Source: an uncultured Treponema sp.
GTDB lineage: Bacteria; Spirochaetota; Spirochaetia; Treponematales; Treponemataceae
DNA: 64,000 nt
Assembly: GCF_945873775.1 (NCBI RefSeq)
Contig: NZ_CAMCEC010000004.1
Span: forward strand, 81,369-145,368
Direction: 5' to 3'
The translations under genes and the position numbers were made by a program. A model generated the notes under the pieces. It made no database searches. It was not told where the DNA came from and saw only the letters and a list, made by a program, of their open reading frames with translations. The stretch's first letter is position 1; the number at the start of each line of letters is the position of its first letter. Below are positions 9,401 to 18,428 of this stretch, one piece after another.

Positions 9401-11886
9401 AAAACGATGCTTATGAAAAATTCAGCAGTTTGAGTTCTGCAAATCTTGACAAGTACAAAGGCGATGTTCAAAAGCGCGTGGACGAAATGCATTCCGATAT
9501 AAAAACTTCCCTTGGTTCTCTTGATGCGCAGACAAAATCGATAAAGGAAAATATTGACGAAACGCTTTCTTCTATTCTTTCCCGCTACGAGCAAATTGAA
9601 AATAATGCAAAAGAAATTTCCGAGCGAATTGAAAATGAAAATGAAAGCAATTCTGAAAAACTCAAGGAATTTTCTTTGTCAATGCAAAATCAGATTGATG
9701 AACTTAATGGAAGTTTGCTTTCCTCTACAAAAAATGTTGCCGCTGAATGTGATGCCCGCCAGACAAAATATCTTGAAGCCTTGGACAAGCAGCTCGATGC
9801 TTACAAAAAAGAAATGGAGTATAGGTTTAAAAAATTGAATACTGCCGGAGCTGACGTTGACAAACTTGAATCATCTTTAAGAAAACTTATGGATCAAAGC
9901 CAGAAAAAAGTTATAGGCGACTTTGAAAAATTTTCTGAAGGCGCGGAAAAAACTCAGGCTGACTTTGAAAAATCAATTGTTGCAAAATATGAAAAACTAA
10001 AAGTTGACTTGGATTCTGTTCAGACTTCACTTGATGAAATTAAAAAAGATTCCGCTGCTAAACTTAGCGCAAAAGTCAAAGTGTTCGAAGATTCATTTAC
10101 AACTGATCTTGCAAAACGTCAGGATGATGTTGTTCTAAAACTTTCTGACTGGAAAAATAAATTTGACGCGCAGTTTTCTGATTTTACAGCTGAGTATGAA
10201 GTTAAACGTGCAGCTTTGGAGAAGCAATATGATGATGCTCTTGCAAAACGAATTTCCGAACTTACAAAGAAAACACTTGAACAGGAAAAGAAATTCCAGA
10301 CAGCGTTGCTTTCCGGTCAGACAACTATTCAGGAGCAGATTAATACAGTGAATCAGAAAATTCATGATTTTATTGAGCAGTATAGAAACGAAATTCAAAA
10401 AACGATTGAAAATGCGGATGAATATTTAAAGACAGAAACTGACAGTTATAATGAGCGCATGAATGGTCAGCTTGATAAAATTGAGAATGATTTGAATTCC
10501 AAGTTTGAAAATTTCCGCGAGATTCTTCTTTCAAAGCAGGAATCTCAGTCGGCAACAATCGATGCGGCTGTGCAGGAATTTACAGCTTGGAAAAACAGTC
10601 TTAAAGGAAAATACGAGGATGCCTCGCAGCAAATTGAAGATCAGCTCAAGCTTCTTGCCGATACAAATGATCAAAAAATAAATGACTTGCAAAAAGATTT
10701 TTCTGTTGCGGCAAATAAAGCTACAGATGTTCTTGATGATTACGATAAAAAGTCCAAGGCGGCTCTTGCTGATTTCCGTGAGCAATATGAAAATATGCTT
10801 GCAAATGTAAAGAAATCAACGGCTGACCAGGAAGATTATGCTGACAAAAAAAGCAAGGAACTCAAAAGCAGATTTGACAAGCAGACTGACGAATATATGC
10901 GTGTTTACAACAATGCCTTTGATAAAATCGGCGAGGAGGCGAATAAGCTTCAGTTCCAAATTGATGAAATCAACAAAAGCATTGGAACTTTCAAAACTGA
11001 AACGGCGGTCTTTGACAAAGCAGATATTTTGAAAAAACAGCTTGAAACTTCTATTGATGATTTAAACAAAAAAATTTCAGCAGTGAAAAATTTTGAAGAA
11101 AAATTAAATGACTTGTCTGCTCAGGCGAAGCGTCTTGAAAAGTTCGGCGATGATGTTAATTCACGTTTGAATGCGTATAGCTCGGATAAATCTCGTTTGG
11201 ACAGCATTGAATATAAATTCAATACGCTTATGAATTTGAGCAGTGGCATGGATTCAAAGATTCAGGAACTCACTTCTATGAGCGATGATATTTTAAATAT
11301 GCAGGCAAAGGTTGGAAAATTTCAGGACAGCATTTCAAATGTTCAGTCAAAACTTGAGCGGATAGAAAATAAAAAAGAAACTTACGATCGTGTCGCAGAA
11401 GAAGTTGACAGGTCTTTTGAAAATATTTCACAGCTTGAAAAACGTCTTGAAGAATGCTCAGGCAAAGTTAATTCTCTGCCGGATGAAATCAAGTCAATGC
11501 AAAACCATATTGATAAGATTATGAAGAACAGCGGAAAAATTAATGATGCCGTTGATAAAATAACTTCTTTGCAAAGTTTGATTGATGATGCGGAAGAACG
11601 TATTGCGAAAATCAAAGATTCGCGTGATGGAATTCTTAACACAGAAGTCAGGCTGCAAAAACTTTATTCTGATGCTGATAGCAAGTTGAAACTTCTTCAT
11701 GATATTACAGCGAAGGAAGTTGGAAGCAAGCCATCTGCTGTAACTGGTTCAAATATTACTCCGCAGCTAAAATCGAATGTTATTAAGCTGAAAAAAGACG
11801 GATGGAAAAATGCTGAAATTGCAAAGCGTTTGAAGATTGAAGAAAATATAGTAAATCTTATTCTTGAGATGGGAACTGATGAATAG
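6451..11886 (+). CDS. Giant coiled-coil protein (SpiroCoCo-like), N-terminal TM helix
   Basis: 1811 aa heptad-rich protein, GTG start, TM MITILGIVIAVVLSAIVSVVIQ, C-terminal HTH-like NVIKLKKDGWKNAEIAKRLKIEENIVNLILEM. Confidence 0.85.
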   Translation: MITILGIVIAVVLSAIVSVVIQQTGKNENSMEKVKRYANQRQAEFDEYFEKQTESIKLLANDLDTKDIQVKAAIKRMQMQIDECRQTTENFENPVQNIENIKNKIEAYDKVLQNLMEMTAAVEQNLDSVKKEALVVDKVNSRLSRQNQILEAVEKKVSDVTKQFSVKNSEQLKTIGSDLLNQYEQRASEIDATTEKAIKQNQAIMEKIEDDIRQAYSKAIENAKRLEDESFAKLKDESQKRTSACLDEVEAQTKQITAIIDSRISETQKSLDDKTKIFSDSLKEQTSAIEEKFNERTQRISEMIDARTNVLTGTWTEKIESLEQDLKESSENFDSRLEDAVAGLDNSLAEKTGALEDKINESAGTFESEFADKIKELSDIVENSTSRIEDECSGRISEIEEKLEQSSSGIQNKFSEKLSQIESYFNETSNSIEAGYKERADSLQNELENKFSSLLETFTKQAKIFEDKTSVFEDNVKQKSDIFSSELESNISDFSERLNSEISSLDSQLEEKTSRLEEFFKTNVASLETEYNSKTSDLENSLEQSYSDMFSNIEEKMKDLSKSYEEKCSSMDSTFADKSRNVIQFFEDKTRELEENYDLKTKKLKESLDLNNENAESEMKKKSQALIALFNEKSSNLDSKLKEKMRSLDADLDKNVDELNAKIKQKTGASNTSFENSISKIENEIRQKTAALNTSLIDKFDSIDSIFKKKLEDINNKALSISTEIKNRTDGLEDDVRRKLSNLTEDVKNQTAQAIEKYKTTTSSYTQDIEDRTVVLRKELAERTEALERQIHERAQEIEKKLADLENNVETQTYGAMEQYKSTTSEYTQKIEQNTNSLKEELENKTRDLQELINRRTNEIQSLSEDAIVDAKSRFEDVQKIISTKTDEVSGNALAYVEDAQKQIEEKTDSLVLDAKTAIEKVQEQISRATENVNEITLALKQDVKVNSEKLEALQNSVENQSSELEKKYNGIFSSILEKAEKDENDAYEKFSSLSSANLDKYKGDVQKRVDEMHSDIKTSLGSLDAQTKSIKENIDETLSSILSRYEQIENNAKEISERIENENESNSEKLKEFSLSMQNQIDELNGSLLSSTKNVAAECDARQTKYLEALDKQLDAYKKEMEYRFKKLNTAGADVDKLESSLRKLMDQSQKKVIGDFEKFSEGAEKTQADFEKSIVAKYEKLKVDLDSVQTSLDEIKKDSAAKLSAKVKVFEDSFTTDLAKRQDDVVLKLSDWKNKFDAQFSDFTAEYEVKRAALEKQYDDALAKRISELTKKTLEQEKKFQTALLSGQTTIQEQINTVNQKIHDFIEQYRNEIQKTIENADEYLKTETDSYNERMNGQLDKIENDLNSKFENFREILLSKQESQSATIDAAVQEFTAWKNSLKGKYEDASQQIEDQLKLLADTNDQKINDLQKDFSVAANKATDVLDDYDKKSKAALADFREQYENMLANVKKSTADQEDYADKKSKELKSRFDKQTDEYMRVYNNAFDKIGEEANKLQFQIDEINKSIGTFKTETAVFDKADILKKQLETSIDDLNKKISAVKNFEEKLNDLSAQAKRLEKFGDDVNSRLNAYSSDKSRLDSIEYKFNTLMNLSSGMDSKIQELTSMSDDILNMQAKVGKFQDSISNVQSKLERIENKKETYDRVAEEVDRSFENISQLEKRLEECSGKVNSLPDEIKSMQNHIDKIMKNSGKINDAVDKITSLQSLIDDAEERIAKIKDSRDGILNTEVRLQKLYSDADSKLKLLHDITAKEVGSKPSAVTGSNITPQLKSNVIKLKKDGWKNAEIAKRLKIEENIVNLILEMGTDE

Positions 11887-11920
11887 AAAAAAGTCCGCAA
11901 TGATTATTGCGGACTTTTTT
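11887..11920 (+). terminator. Rho-independent terminator (bidirectional-looking)
   Basis: aaaaAAGTCCGCAAtgattaTTGCGGACTTttttt immediately after stop. Confidence 0.9.
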
Positions 11921-11954
11921 GCCCCGACTTAATCGGAAAATTTCTTTTAAAAAT

Positions 11955-12641
11955 TTAAAGAGCTAATTCTACTGCGCATTTTGCATGAATTTCTGTTGTG
12001 TCAAATAGCGGAAGTTCAAAATCATTTTGTTTTACAAGCAAGCCTATTTCTGTGCAACCAAGAATTATTCCAGCGGCTCCTTTGTTTTTCAAGCGCGTCA
12101 TTATTTCAATCATTTTCTTTTTAGAGCATTCTTCTATTTTTCCAAGGCAGAGTTCATTAAAAATAATTTTGTTGATTTGCTCAATATCTTCTTCGTTTGG
12201 AACAATGACATTTATTCCCTGTTCAATTAAGCGTTGTTTATAAAAGTTTTGAGTCAGTGTATATTTTGTTCCTAGAAGTCCGGCATTGAAAATTTTCTTC
12301 TTTTTTAGTTCGGAAACTGTTGCATCGGCAATGTGAATCACAGGAATTTTTACCATTGATTGAATCTGCGTGCAAACTTTGTGCATTGTGTTTGTGCAGA
12401 TTAAAATAAAATTTGCTCCCGCCATCTCAAGTTTTTTTGCGGCATCACCAAGTATTAAAGCACTTTTCTCCCAATTTCCGCTTGACTGGCATTTTTCGAT
12501 TTCGTCAAAGTCAACGCTGTAAAGAATTATTTTTGCAGAATGAAAACCGCCGAGTTTCGTTTTGATTTCTTCATTTATTATTTTGTAATATGGAATTGTG
12601 CTTTCCCAACTCATTCCGCCGATAAGTCCGATTGTTTTCAA
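11955..12641 (-). CDS. Aspartate/glutamate racemase family protein
   Basis: KTIGLIGGMSWEST..., FILICTNTMHKV, GIILGCTEIGLL signatures. Confidence 0.93.
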   Translation of the reverse strand: MKTIGLIGGMSWESTIPYYKIINEEIKTKLGGFHSAKIILYSVDFDEIEKCQSSGNWEKSALILGDAAKKLEMAGANFILICTNTMHKVCTQIQSMVKIPVIHIADATVSELKKKKIFNAGLLGTKYTLTQNFYKQRLIEQGINVIVPNEEDIEQINKIIFNELCLGKIEECSKKKMIEIMTRLKNKGAAGIILGCTEIGLLVKQNDFELPLFDTTEIHAKCAVELAL

Positions 12642-12706
12642 CTTAATCTCCTGATAAAATATTTTTGTAACAAATGTTATTTTTTTATGAAATTTACATT
12701 AAAAAG

Positions 12707-12744
12707 AAAAAACAATCAACAGAAAGATTCTGCTGATTGTTTTT
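12707..12744 (-). terminator. Terminator after PNPOx-family gene
   Basis: AAACAATCAgCAGAATCTTTCTGtTGATTGTTTTTTC hairpin with T-runs on both strands. Confidence 0.75.
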
Positions 12745-12794
12745 ATATAAGTTAATTTTTTTTACATCATTATGATAACTATGATAATGACGTA

Positions 12795-13232
12795 TCACTC
12801 CACCTCTTCAATCGAAAGCGTCATGTTTGAAAGTCCGTGGTAGTAGTTTACGGTTTTTGCTGTGAAGCGGTAGACGCAGTAGTCTGGATCGTCCACGCCT
12901 TTCGGGTAGTACATTTCAAATCCGTCGCGCCAGAGCATTGCTTTTGTTTCATGGTCGGTGCAGACTTCGATTGTGCCGGTGAAGAGCGCGCCCTTGTATT
13001 TGTCCTTGGTGTCGTCAACGTAGTAAACGCAGGCTTTTGGATTCGCCCTGAACTGAGCGACTCTCCGTGAGCTTGTGTTCGTTGAAAAATACTGAACCTT
13101 CATGCTTTCATTTTCGAGAACAAGCATTCCCTTGATCTGCGGAAATCCCTCTCCGTTCACTGAGCCGACGTAGGCGACATTCGCGCCTTTTCTGAGAGAG
13201 ATGATTTCCTCTCTGACTTTTTCTTTGTTCAT
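12795..13232 (-). CDS. Pyridoxamine 5'-phosphate oxidase family protein
   Basis: MNKEKVREEIISLRKGANVAYVGSVNGEGFPQIKGM...; start moved to M27 of the ORF to avoid overlap with the MarR gene; GAGGATAAT upstream. Confidence 0.85.
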   Translation of the reverse strand: MNKEKVREEIISLRKGANVAYVGSVNGEGFPQIKGMLVLENESMKVQYFSTNTSSRRVAQFRANPKACVYYVDDTKDKYKGALFTGTIEVCTDHETKAMLWRDGFEMYYPKGVDDPDYCVYRFTAKTVNYYHGLSNMTLSIEEVE

Positions 13233-13242
13233 TATTATCCTC

Positions 13243-13680
13243 CTATAAATAATTATTAAGATTCTCAAGCACTTTCCCAAGAGCCGATTCAAAGCTGAAA
13301 ATTTCCTCATCTGAAAATCCCCTGTAAAAAATTCTGTTCATCTGCTCGGAAACTTTGTCGTACTTTTTCCGCAATTTTCTTGCCTTCTGAGTCAGCCTGA
13401 TTCTGACCGTCCGCCTGTCCTCCGCGCTATACGTGCGCACCGCAAGTTCCTGCGACTCAAGCCGGTCGAGCATTCCGGTGAGTGTCGTCTTTGCAAGCCC
13501 TGTTTTTTCCGAAAGTTCCCTGATTGGAATGTCGTCGTTTTCCCAGAGCACAAAAAGAATTCTTCCCTGCGCTCCGTTGAATTCCGCAATTCCCTGCTCA
13601 TCCAGAAGCCGCTCAAAAATACGCCCCTGAATCTGCTTTATCTTGCTGATGTAAAACCCTCCGTTCGTTTTCTTTAGCAA
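13243..13680 (-). CDS. MarR family transcriptional regulator
   Basis: IPIRELSEKTGLAKTTLTGMLDRLESQELAVRTYSAEDRRTVRIRLT winged helix. Confidence 0.93.
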   Translation of the reverse strand: MLKKTNGGFYISKIKQIQGRIFERLLDEQGIAEFNGAQGRILFVLWENDDIPIRELSEKTGLAKTTLTGMLDRLESQELAVRTYSAEDRRTVRIRLTQKARKLRKKYDKVSEQMNRIFYRGFSDEEIFSFESALGKVLENLNNYL

Positions 13681-13702
13681 TCTGATTTCCTTCTGTTTGG
13701 GA

Positions 13703-13745
13703 TTATATGATAGAGTATAGTACTATATAGAACTATTTGTCAAGA
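13703..13745 (-). promoter_or_regulatory. MarR promoter with near-perfect 20-bp operator palindrome
   Basis: Minus strand TTGACAAATAGTTCTATATAGTACTATACTC; ATAGTTCTATATAGTACTAT palindrome with one mismatched pair between -35 and -10. Confidence 0.6.
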
Positions 13746-13831
13746 TAAAAGTCTGCGATGTGCGAAAAATTGAAGGGTAGTGTGGCAAGAAAATTTTCAA
13801 AAAGTTTTTGACGTATTTTGTTTGCCCGATT

Positions 13832-14284
13832 TTACAGCTTGTACTGCATGAAATTTTCGTTATGTACAAAACCGAAATCTGTGTACAGTTTTACGCCCAT
13901 GTCGGATGCCGTTATCTGAACTGTTCCGCAGCCGAAGTCTTTTGCTTCTTTTACGACGCGGCTTAAAAGTTCCTTTGCAATTCCTTTTCTTCGGTAATCC
14001 GTATTTGTGAACATGCTTGAAAGCAGTCCGATTCTTCCGCTTGGGCAGGCGAAATACGGCGGTTTTTCCACGAAAGACATTCCGCTTGTTCCCACAATTT
14101 TTTCTCCGTCAAACGCAAGCCAGGAGACAAAAGTTCCGTCCACAAGATGGCGGAGATAGTAATCTTTTAGTGCAGGCCGCAAATCAATGTTTTCCTTCGA
14201 GCCTTCTTCCCGAAGTTGATTTATTCTCATTTCGATAAAAGTGTCCAGCTCATTTTCTGTAAGCCGTCTGTATTCTATTGGCAT
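13832..14284 (-). CDS. GNAT family N-acetyltransferase
   Basis: MFTNTDYRRKGIAKELLSRVVKEAKDFGC motif A. Confidence 0.9.
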   Translation of the reverse strand: MPIEYRRLTENELDTFIEMRINQLREEGSKENIDLRPALKDYYLRHLVDGTFVSWLAFDGEKIVGTSGMSFVEKPPYFACPSGRIGLLSSMFTNTDYRRKGIAKELLSRVVKEAKDFGCGTVQITASDMGVKLYTDFGFVHNENFMQYKL

Positions 14285-14340
14285 TTTGGACTCTCCTGAT
14301 AAAAATCTTTGAATCTTTTTTTTGTATAATTTTAAAGCTG

Positions 14341-14778
14341 CTACTCAAGCCACTGAATAAATGCGGTTTTGTCGCTGCTGTTGTAGCCGGCGCGCTCATA
14401 GAATTTTTTGGTGGATTCCTTTTTTGAGCCGGTGAGGAGCATCATTTTGTAGCAGTTTTCGGTTTTGGCGATTTGCCTTGCGTAGTCGAGACATTCGGTC
14501 GCGTAGCCTTTTGCGCGGTAATCTTTGTGCGTGACGACGTTTTCGATAAAGGCGTAGGGGCGCACGTTTCTTGTTAGGTTCGGAATGACAACGCACACAC
14601 ATGAAGAAACGATTTTTCCGTCTACAACATTTATGATGATGTGATGATTTTTGTCCTGAACGATGGTTTTCCAAGTTTTGCTCAAATGCTCCGACATCGC
14701 CGGAACAGAATCCTCGTGCAGGTGCAGATACAATTCCAAAAGCTCGTTCAGCTCATTTTCAAAAATTTCCCGAACCAA
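14341..14778 (-). CDS. GNAT family N-acetyltransferase
   Basis: VVTHKDYRAKGYATECLDYARQIAKTENC. Confidence 0.9.
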   Translation of the reverse strand: MVREIFENELNELLELYLHLHEDSVPAMSEHLSKTWKTIVQDKNHHIIINVVDGKIVSSCVCVVIPNLTRNVRPYAFIENVVTHKDYRAKGYATECLDYARQIAKTENCYKMMLLTGSKKESTKKFYERAGYNSSDKTAFIQWLE

Positions 14779-14813
14779 TTTTTCGCCTCCTTCCGTAAAA
14801 AGTCAGGGAGAAT

Positions 14814-15248
14814 TTATACAAATCCTCTTTTTTGCGCTTCTTGGATTAATTTAGGCTGAATCAAGGGATATGTCCAGTTGTCAATCAGTTCATCTGTAAG
14901 AATTATTTTTTCTATTTCGCTGCGGATTTCTTCAAAGGAGTGAATGTCGGCGACGAACAACATTCCGAAAGTTTCATCATCTGCGTTTTTGTTTACTCTT
15001 GTTTTGCCTTTTACGGAATATGCGCAGACTGGCTTGATTGTAAAATCTACGGCTCCAGTTTCTTCTTTCAGCTCGCGTTTTGCGGCTTCTAAAATTGATT
15101 CGCCTTTTTCGCGATGTCCGCCGGGAACTTCATAAGTTTCCCTTTCTTTGTGTTTGCAGAACACCCATTTTCCATTTGACTTTGAAATAATCACTGCGAA
15201 TTTCAACAAGCTGTCATCCGCATTATCATAAAATTTTACTTCAAGCAT
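14814..15248 (-). CDS. NUDIX hydrolase
   Basis: VPGGHREKGESILEAAKRELKEETGA Nudix box; start at internal MLEVKFYDN. Confidence 0.92.
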   Translation of the reverse strand: MLEVKFYDNADDSLLKFAVIISKSNGKWVFCKHKERETYEVPGGHREKGESILEAAKRELKEETGAVDFTIKPVCAYSVKGKTRVNKNADDETFGMLFVADIHSFEEIRSEIEKIILTDELIDNWTYPLIQPKLIQEAQKRGFV

Positions 15249-15273
15249 TTTTTCTCCGTTGCAAAATCCAACT

Positions 15274-15729
15274 TTATCTTTCCAGAACAAATCTTGCAAG
15301 CTCAACGTTGCCGTCTTTTTCTGTGGAAACGATTTTGAATCCGCATTTTTGCGTGTAGAACTTTACGTTTTCAGTTTTGTCGATGGGCGTTACCAAAGTG
15401 AATTTCTTCCAGTTTTTATAGAAGGTTTTTACAAACTGAATTGCCTGCGTGCCCAAGCCTTTTCCCTGAAACTCCGGGATGATGCACAAGTTGCCGATTT
15501 CATAAACGTTTTCTTCAAGCTCCTTGCAGGAAATACAGCCGACAGGTTTGCCATCGCACAAAATTACAAACTTTGGATATTTTCGTATTGAATCTTCCAT
15601 CATTTCTTTTGTTTTGCCATAGCCCGGACATTCGCCGTATTTTATATAGTCGCTGTAAAACGCGGCGTTGTAAATTTGAACTAGAAGTTCTGCGTCTTGT
15701 GGAGTTGCTTGTCGATATTCTATTTTCAT
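15274..15729 (-). CDS. GNAT family N-acetyltransferase
   Basis: MKIEYRQATPQD...LCIIPEFQGKGLGTQAIQFV; ORF extension to 15846 overlaps the upstream permease and is rejected. Confidence 0.9.
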   Translation of the reverse strand: MKIEYRQATPQDAELLVQIYNAAFYSDYIKYGECPGYGKTKEMMEDSIRKYPKFVILCDGKPVGCISCKELEENVYEIGNLCIIPEFQGKGLGTQAIQFVKTFYKNWKKFTLVTPIDKTENVKFYTQKCGFKIVSTEKDGNVELARFVLER

Positions 15730-15790
15730 GATTTTTCCTTTGTGCAACTTACGGTTTGAGTTTTCAAAAAAAGTCTTGGACAAAACCGCT

Positions 15791-16531
15791 TTATTCCCAG
15801 CGGAAGAAGCAGGCGGAAAGGACTGTGCAGAGTGCGCCAACTCCAACCATTACGCAGACCGGCAACAGAATGCCAGCTGTTACGATTCCGAGAAATGTGT
15901 TCTTCATCATCGTTATTCCCTGCGTCAGTGGAAAAAAGCTGACGATATTCTGCATTGTTTTCGGCATGACTTCAAGGGGAAGCGTCGTGCCAGAAAAGAC
16001 GAGCATCGGAAAATAGAGGACACACGCAATGACGCTAGCCTGCTTGGTGTCTTTTGCCACGCCGCCCACCAGCATACCGATGGAAAGGGTCGAGAGCATG
16101 GTAAGCGCCCAGCTTGCAAGAAAAGCCAAAATCGAGCCGTGCAGTTTCACGCCCCACAAAAGTGCGACAACCGAGAGCGTTGCAAGGGACACGGCGCAGT
16201 AGACAACATACATCGCAAGTTCCACGCCCAGAATGAACACCGGGCTGACAGGCGTAACACGCAGACGCTTGAGAATTTTCATCTCACGTAAGCCCGAAAC
16301 CGCCAGCGGCAGTCCCATCAGTCCGCCTGCGCAGATTGCAATTGCGCCGACCGCTCCGAAAGACTGCTCCAAAAACGTATAATCCGCGCCGTCGTAAGCT
16401 GGTTTTCTTCCATATATAATGCCGAAAATTATGAATATTACAAGCGGCATGATTACGGCGAAAATCACCATGTTCATGTCCCGCAGGCTGAGCTTAAGCT
16501 CGGTTTTCAAAAAAGTAAAAAATCGTTTCAT
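15791..16531 (-). CDS. ABC-2 type transporter permease
   Basis: Six hydrophobic segments, FSGTTLPLEVMPKTMQNIVSFFPLTQGITMMK. Confidence 0.9.
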   Translation of the reverse strand: MKRFFTFLKTELKLSLRDMNMVIFAVIMPLVIFIIFGIIYGRKPAYDGADYTFLEQSFGAVGAIAICAGGLMGLPLAVSGLREMKILKRLRVTPVSPVFILGVELAMYVVYCAVSLATLSVVALLWGVKLHGSILAFLASWALTMLSTLSIGMLVGGVAKDTKQASVIACVLYFPMLVFSGTTLPLEVMPKTMQNIVSFFPLTQGITMMKNTFLGIVTAGILLPVCVMVGVGALCTVLSACFFRWE

Positions 16532-17250
16532 TCGTCCGCCTCCTCGTCTGAAAGTTTTAAGTATGCATCCTCAAAATGTTCAAAGCCGCACTTCGCCTTT
16601 GCCTGTTCAACAGTTCCGCGGAAAACGGCTGTGCCTTTTTTCAGGATGCAGATTTCATCGCACAACGCCTCAACTTCATCCATAAAGTGCGATGTCAGAA
16701 AAATCGTAAGCCCCTGTTCTTTAAGCGATTCAAGAGTTTTCCACACGCCACGCCGTGCCTTTGCGTCAAGTCCGGTTGTAAGTTCGTCAAGAAAAACAAG
16801 CTGTGGCTGCCCAATCAGTGCCAGCACGATGAAAAGCCGCTGACGCTCTCCGCCCGAAAGACTTTTGACCGCAGCATTTTCCTTGTCTCCGATTCCGAAC
16901 TGATTGCAAAGCGTGCGCCAGTCAGCTGGGTTGCGGTAAAGGCTTGCTGTCTCCTCGCAAAGTTCACAGACCTTGATTTCTTTATGATAGTCGCCTTCCT
17001 GAAACTGAACGCCGATTTTCTGGAAAAGCTCGCGGCGGCATTTTTTCGGGTCTTGTCCCAAAAGACGGACTGTTCCGCTGTCCGCCTGCTTTGTGCCGAG
17101 CATACATTCAATCGTTGTGCTTTTTCCGGCTCCGTTTGCGCCCAAAAGTCCGAACACAGTTCCGGTTTTAACCGAAAGGTTCAAGTGATTTACAACGGTT
17201 TTCTCTCCATATTTTTTCGTTAGTCCTTCAACAAAAATTGCCTCGCTCAT
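16528..17250 (-). CDS. ABC transporter ATP-binding protein
   Basis: GANGAGKST Walker A, LSGGERQRL signature, LVFLDELTTGLD Walker B; 4-bp overlap with permease. Confidence 0.95.
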   Translation of the reverse strand: MSEAIFVEGLTKKYGEKTVVNHLNLSVKTGTVFGLLGANGAGKSTTIECMLGTKQADSGTVRLLGQDPKKCRRELFQKIGVQFQEGDYHKEIKVCELCEETASLYRNPADWRTLCNQFGIGDKENAAVKSLSGGERQRLFIVLALIGQPQLVFLDELTTGLDAKARRGVWKTLESLKEQGLTIFLTSHFMDEVEALCDEICILKKGTAVFRGTVEQAKAKCGFEHFEDAYLKLSDEEADE

Positions 17251-18131
17251 TTTTTAATCCTCTTAATTGCCCGCAGTTCGATGTAGCCGCGCTCGCCCCG
17301 TGGTTCGAGCTGAATCCGCGGATTTTCGTCATCCCACTGGTAGCCGATGACGGACGGATTGTAGCTGTCCATTGCCGCCTGAACAGTGCGGATTGCCTCG
17401 CAGTAATCTTCTTCGCGGAATGGCTGACCTTGGAACATCAGATATTCCGCTTCCAGCAGGTGAATTGTGTCGAAGCCTTCGGGAATCATTCCCATATAGC
17501 CGGTTTCGACTTCCACGCCCTGAACGTAGGTTGATGTTTCGGGCTTTTTGTACTTTTCAGGCAGCCACATTGAGACAGGTTCTCCGCAGAGCGACTTCAT
17601 GCTCATAAGAATTCCCCAAACGTCGCAGCTGACTTCCTCGCAGTATGGAAAATAATCTTCTGCCCGCTTGCCGCGTTTGATAATGCACAGGCGTTCCGGC
17701 TTTTTGACGACCTGAATGAAAATCGGTTGAATGTTGGACACGTCGATGTTCTCCTTTCGTAATTCACGGTATTTTGCGCCATAAGGAATGAAGAATCGGA
17801 TAGGAACTGGACTTTTCATGTAATCGCTCGGATTCAAGCCGAATTCCCGGTAAAACGCCCGCGTAAAAGTGTCCACATTGGAAAAGCCTGCATCGAATGC
17901 CGCATCGATGACCTTGACATTTCCGCTTTGAAGCTGCTTTGCCGCCTGCGTTAGCCGGTATTTTCGGATATATTCCGTCGGCGTAAGTCCAAGAGCTGCC
18001 CGGAACAGTCGGTAAGAATGCCAGGGAGAAAACAGCGACGCGCGTGCCAAATCCGACAAGCTGATTTCTTCCGCATTGTTCTTTTCGATATAATCCTGCA
18101 TCCGCTGGACAGCCAAAATCTGTTCCTTCAT
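17247..18131 (-). CDS. AraC family regulator with GyrI-like effector domain
   Basis: DAAFDAGFSNVDTFTRAFYREFGLNPSDYMK AraC HTH plus C-terminal GyrI-like region; overlaps the ABC ATPase start. Confidence 0.9.
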   Translation of the reverse strand: MKEQILAVQRMQDYIEKNNAEEISLSDLARASLFSPWHSYRLFRAALGLTPTEYIRKYRLTQAAKQLQSGNVKVIDAAFDAGFSNVDTFTRAFYREFGLNPSDYMKSPVPIRFFIPYGAKYRELRKENIDVSNIQPIFIQVVKKPERLCIIKRGKRAEDYFPYCEEVSCDVWGILMSMKSLCGEPVSMWLPEKYKKPETSTYVQGVEVETGYMGMIPEGFDTIHLLEAEYLMFQGQPFREEDYCEAIRTVQAAMDSYNPSVIGYQWDDENPRIQLEPRGERGYIELRAIKRIKK

Positions 18132-18137
18132 TCTTTT

Positions 18138-18270
18138 TCCTTATAAAACTCCGCGTTACTACGTAAAACTAGAGCCTTGGATGGCGAGAATCACAGTTTG
18201 TGAAAGCAACGCTTGAACAAACTGTAATGATAAAAATTACACGGATGTGATTTTTATCATGTCTCCTTAT
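18138..18270 (-). repeat. Leader hairpin element, family 2, copy A (5' of AraC gene)
   Basis: Minus strand AAGGAGACATGATAAAAATCACATCCGTGTAATTTTTATCATTACAGTTTGTTCAAGCGTTGCTTTCACAAACTGTGATTCTCGCCATCCAAGGC...GAGTTTTATAAGGA; homologous to 25484-25605. Confidence 0.8.
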
Positions 18271-18428
18271 TGGTGGACATTATACTGCGGCGGAAAATTA
18301 TTCTCTCGACTTTTTTTGCTGTTTTTTTCTGTCTGATCGGAAAATGAGTTTTACGGAATTTGCTTAGGATTCTGATTCGTGCGCCGGAGACCGTTCATTT
18401 ATTCAGCCTCAAAAACTGGAAGAGAAGG

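Noticed and set aside
15728-16291. 187-aa plus-strand ORF
   Set aside because: Antisense to the ABC-2 permease; no motif.
16576-17223. 215-aa plus-strand ORF antisense to the ABC ATPase
   Set aside because: Shadow ORF; the opposite strand encodes a clear ATP-binding protein with all motifs.
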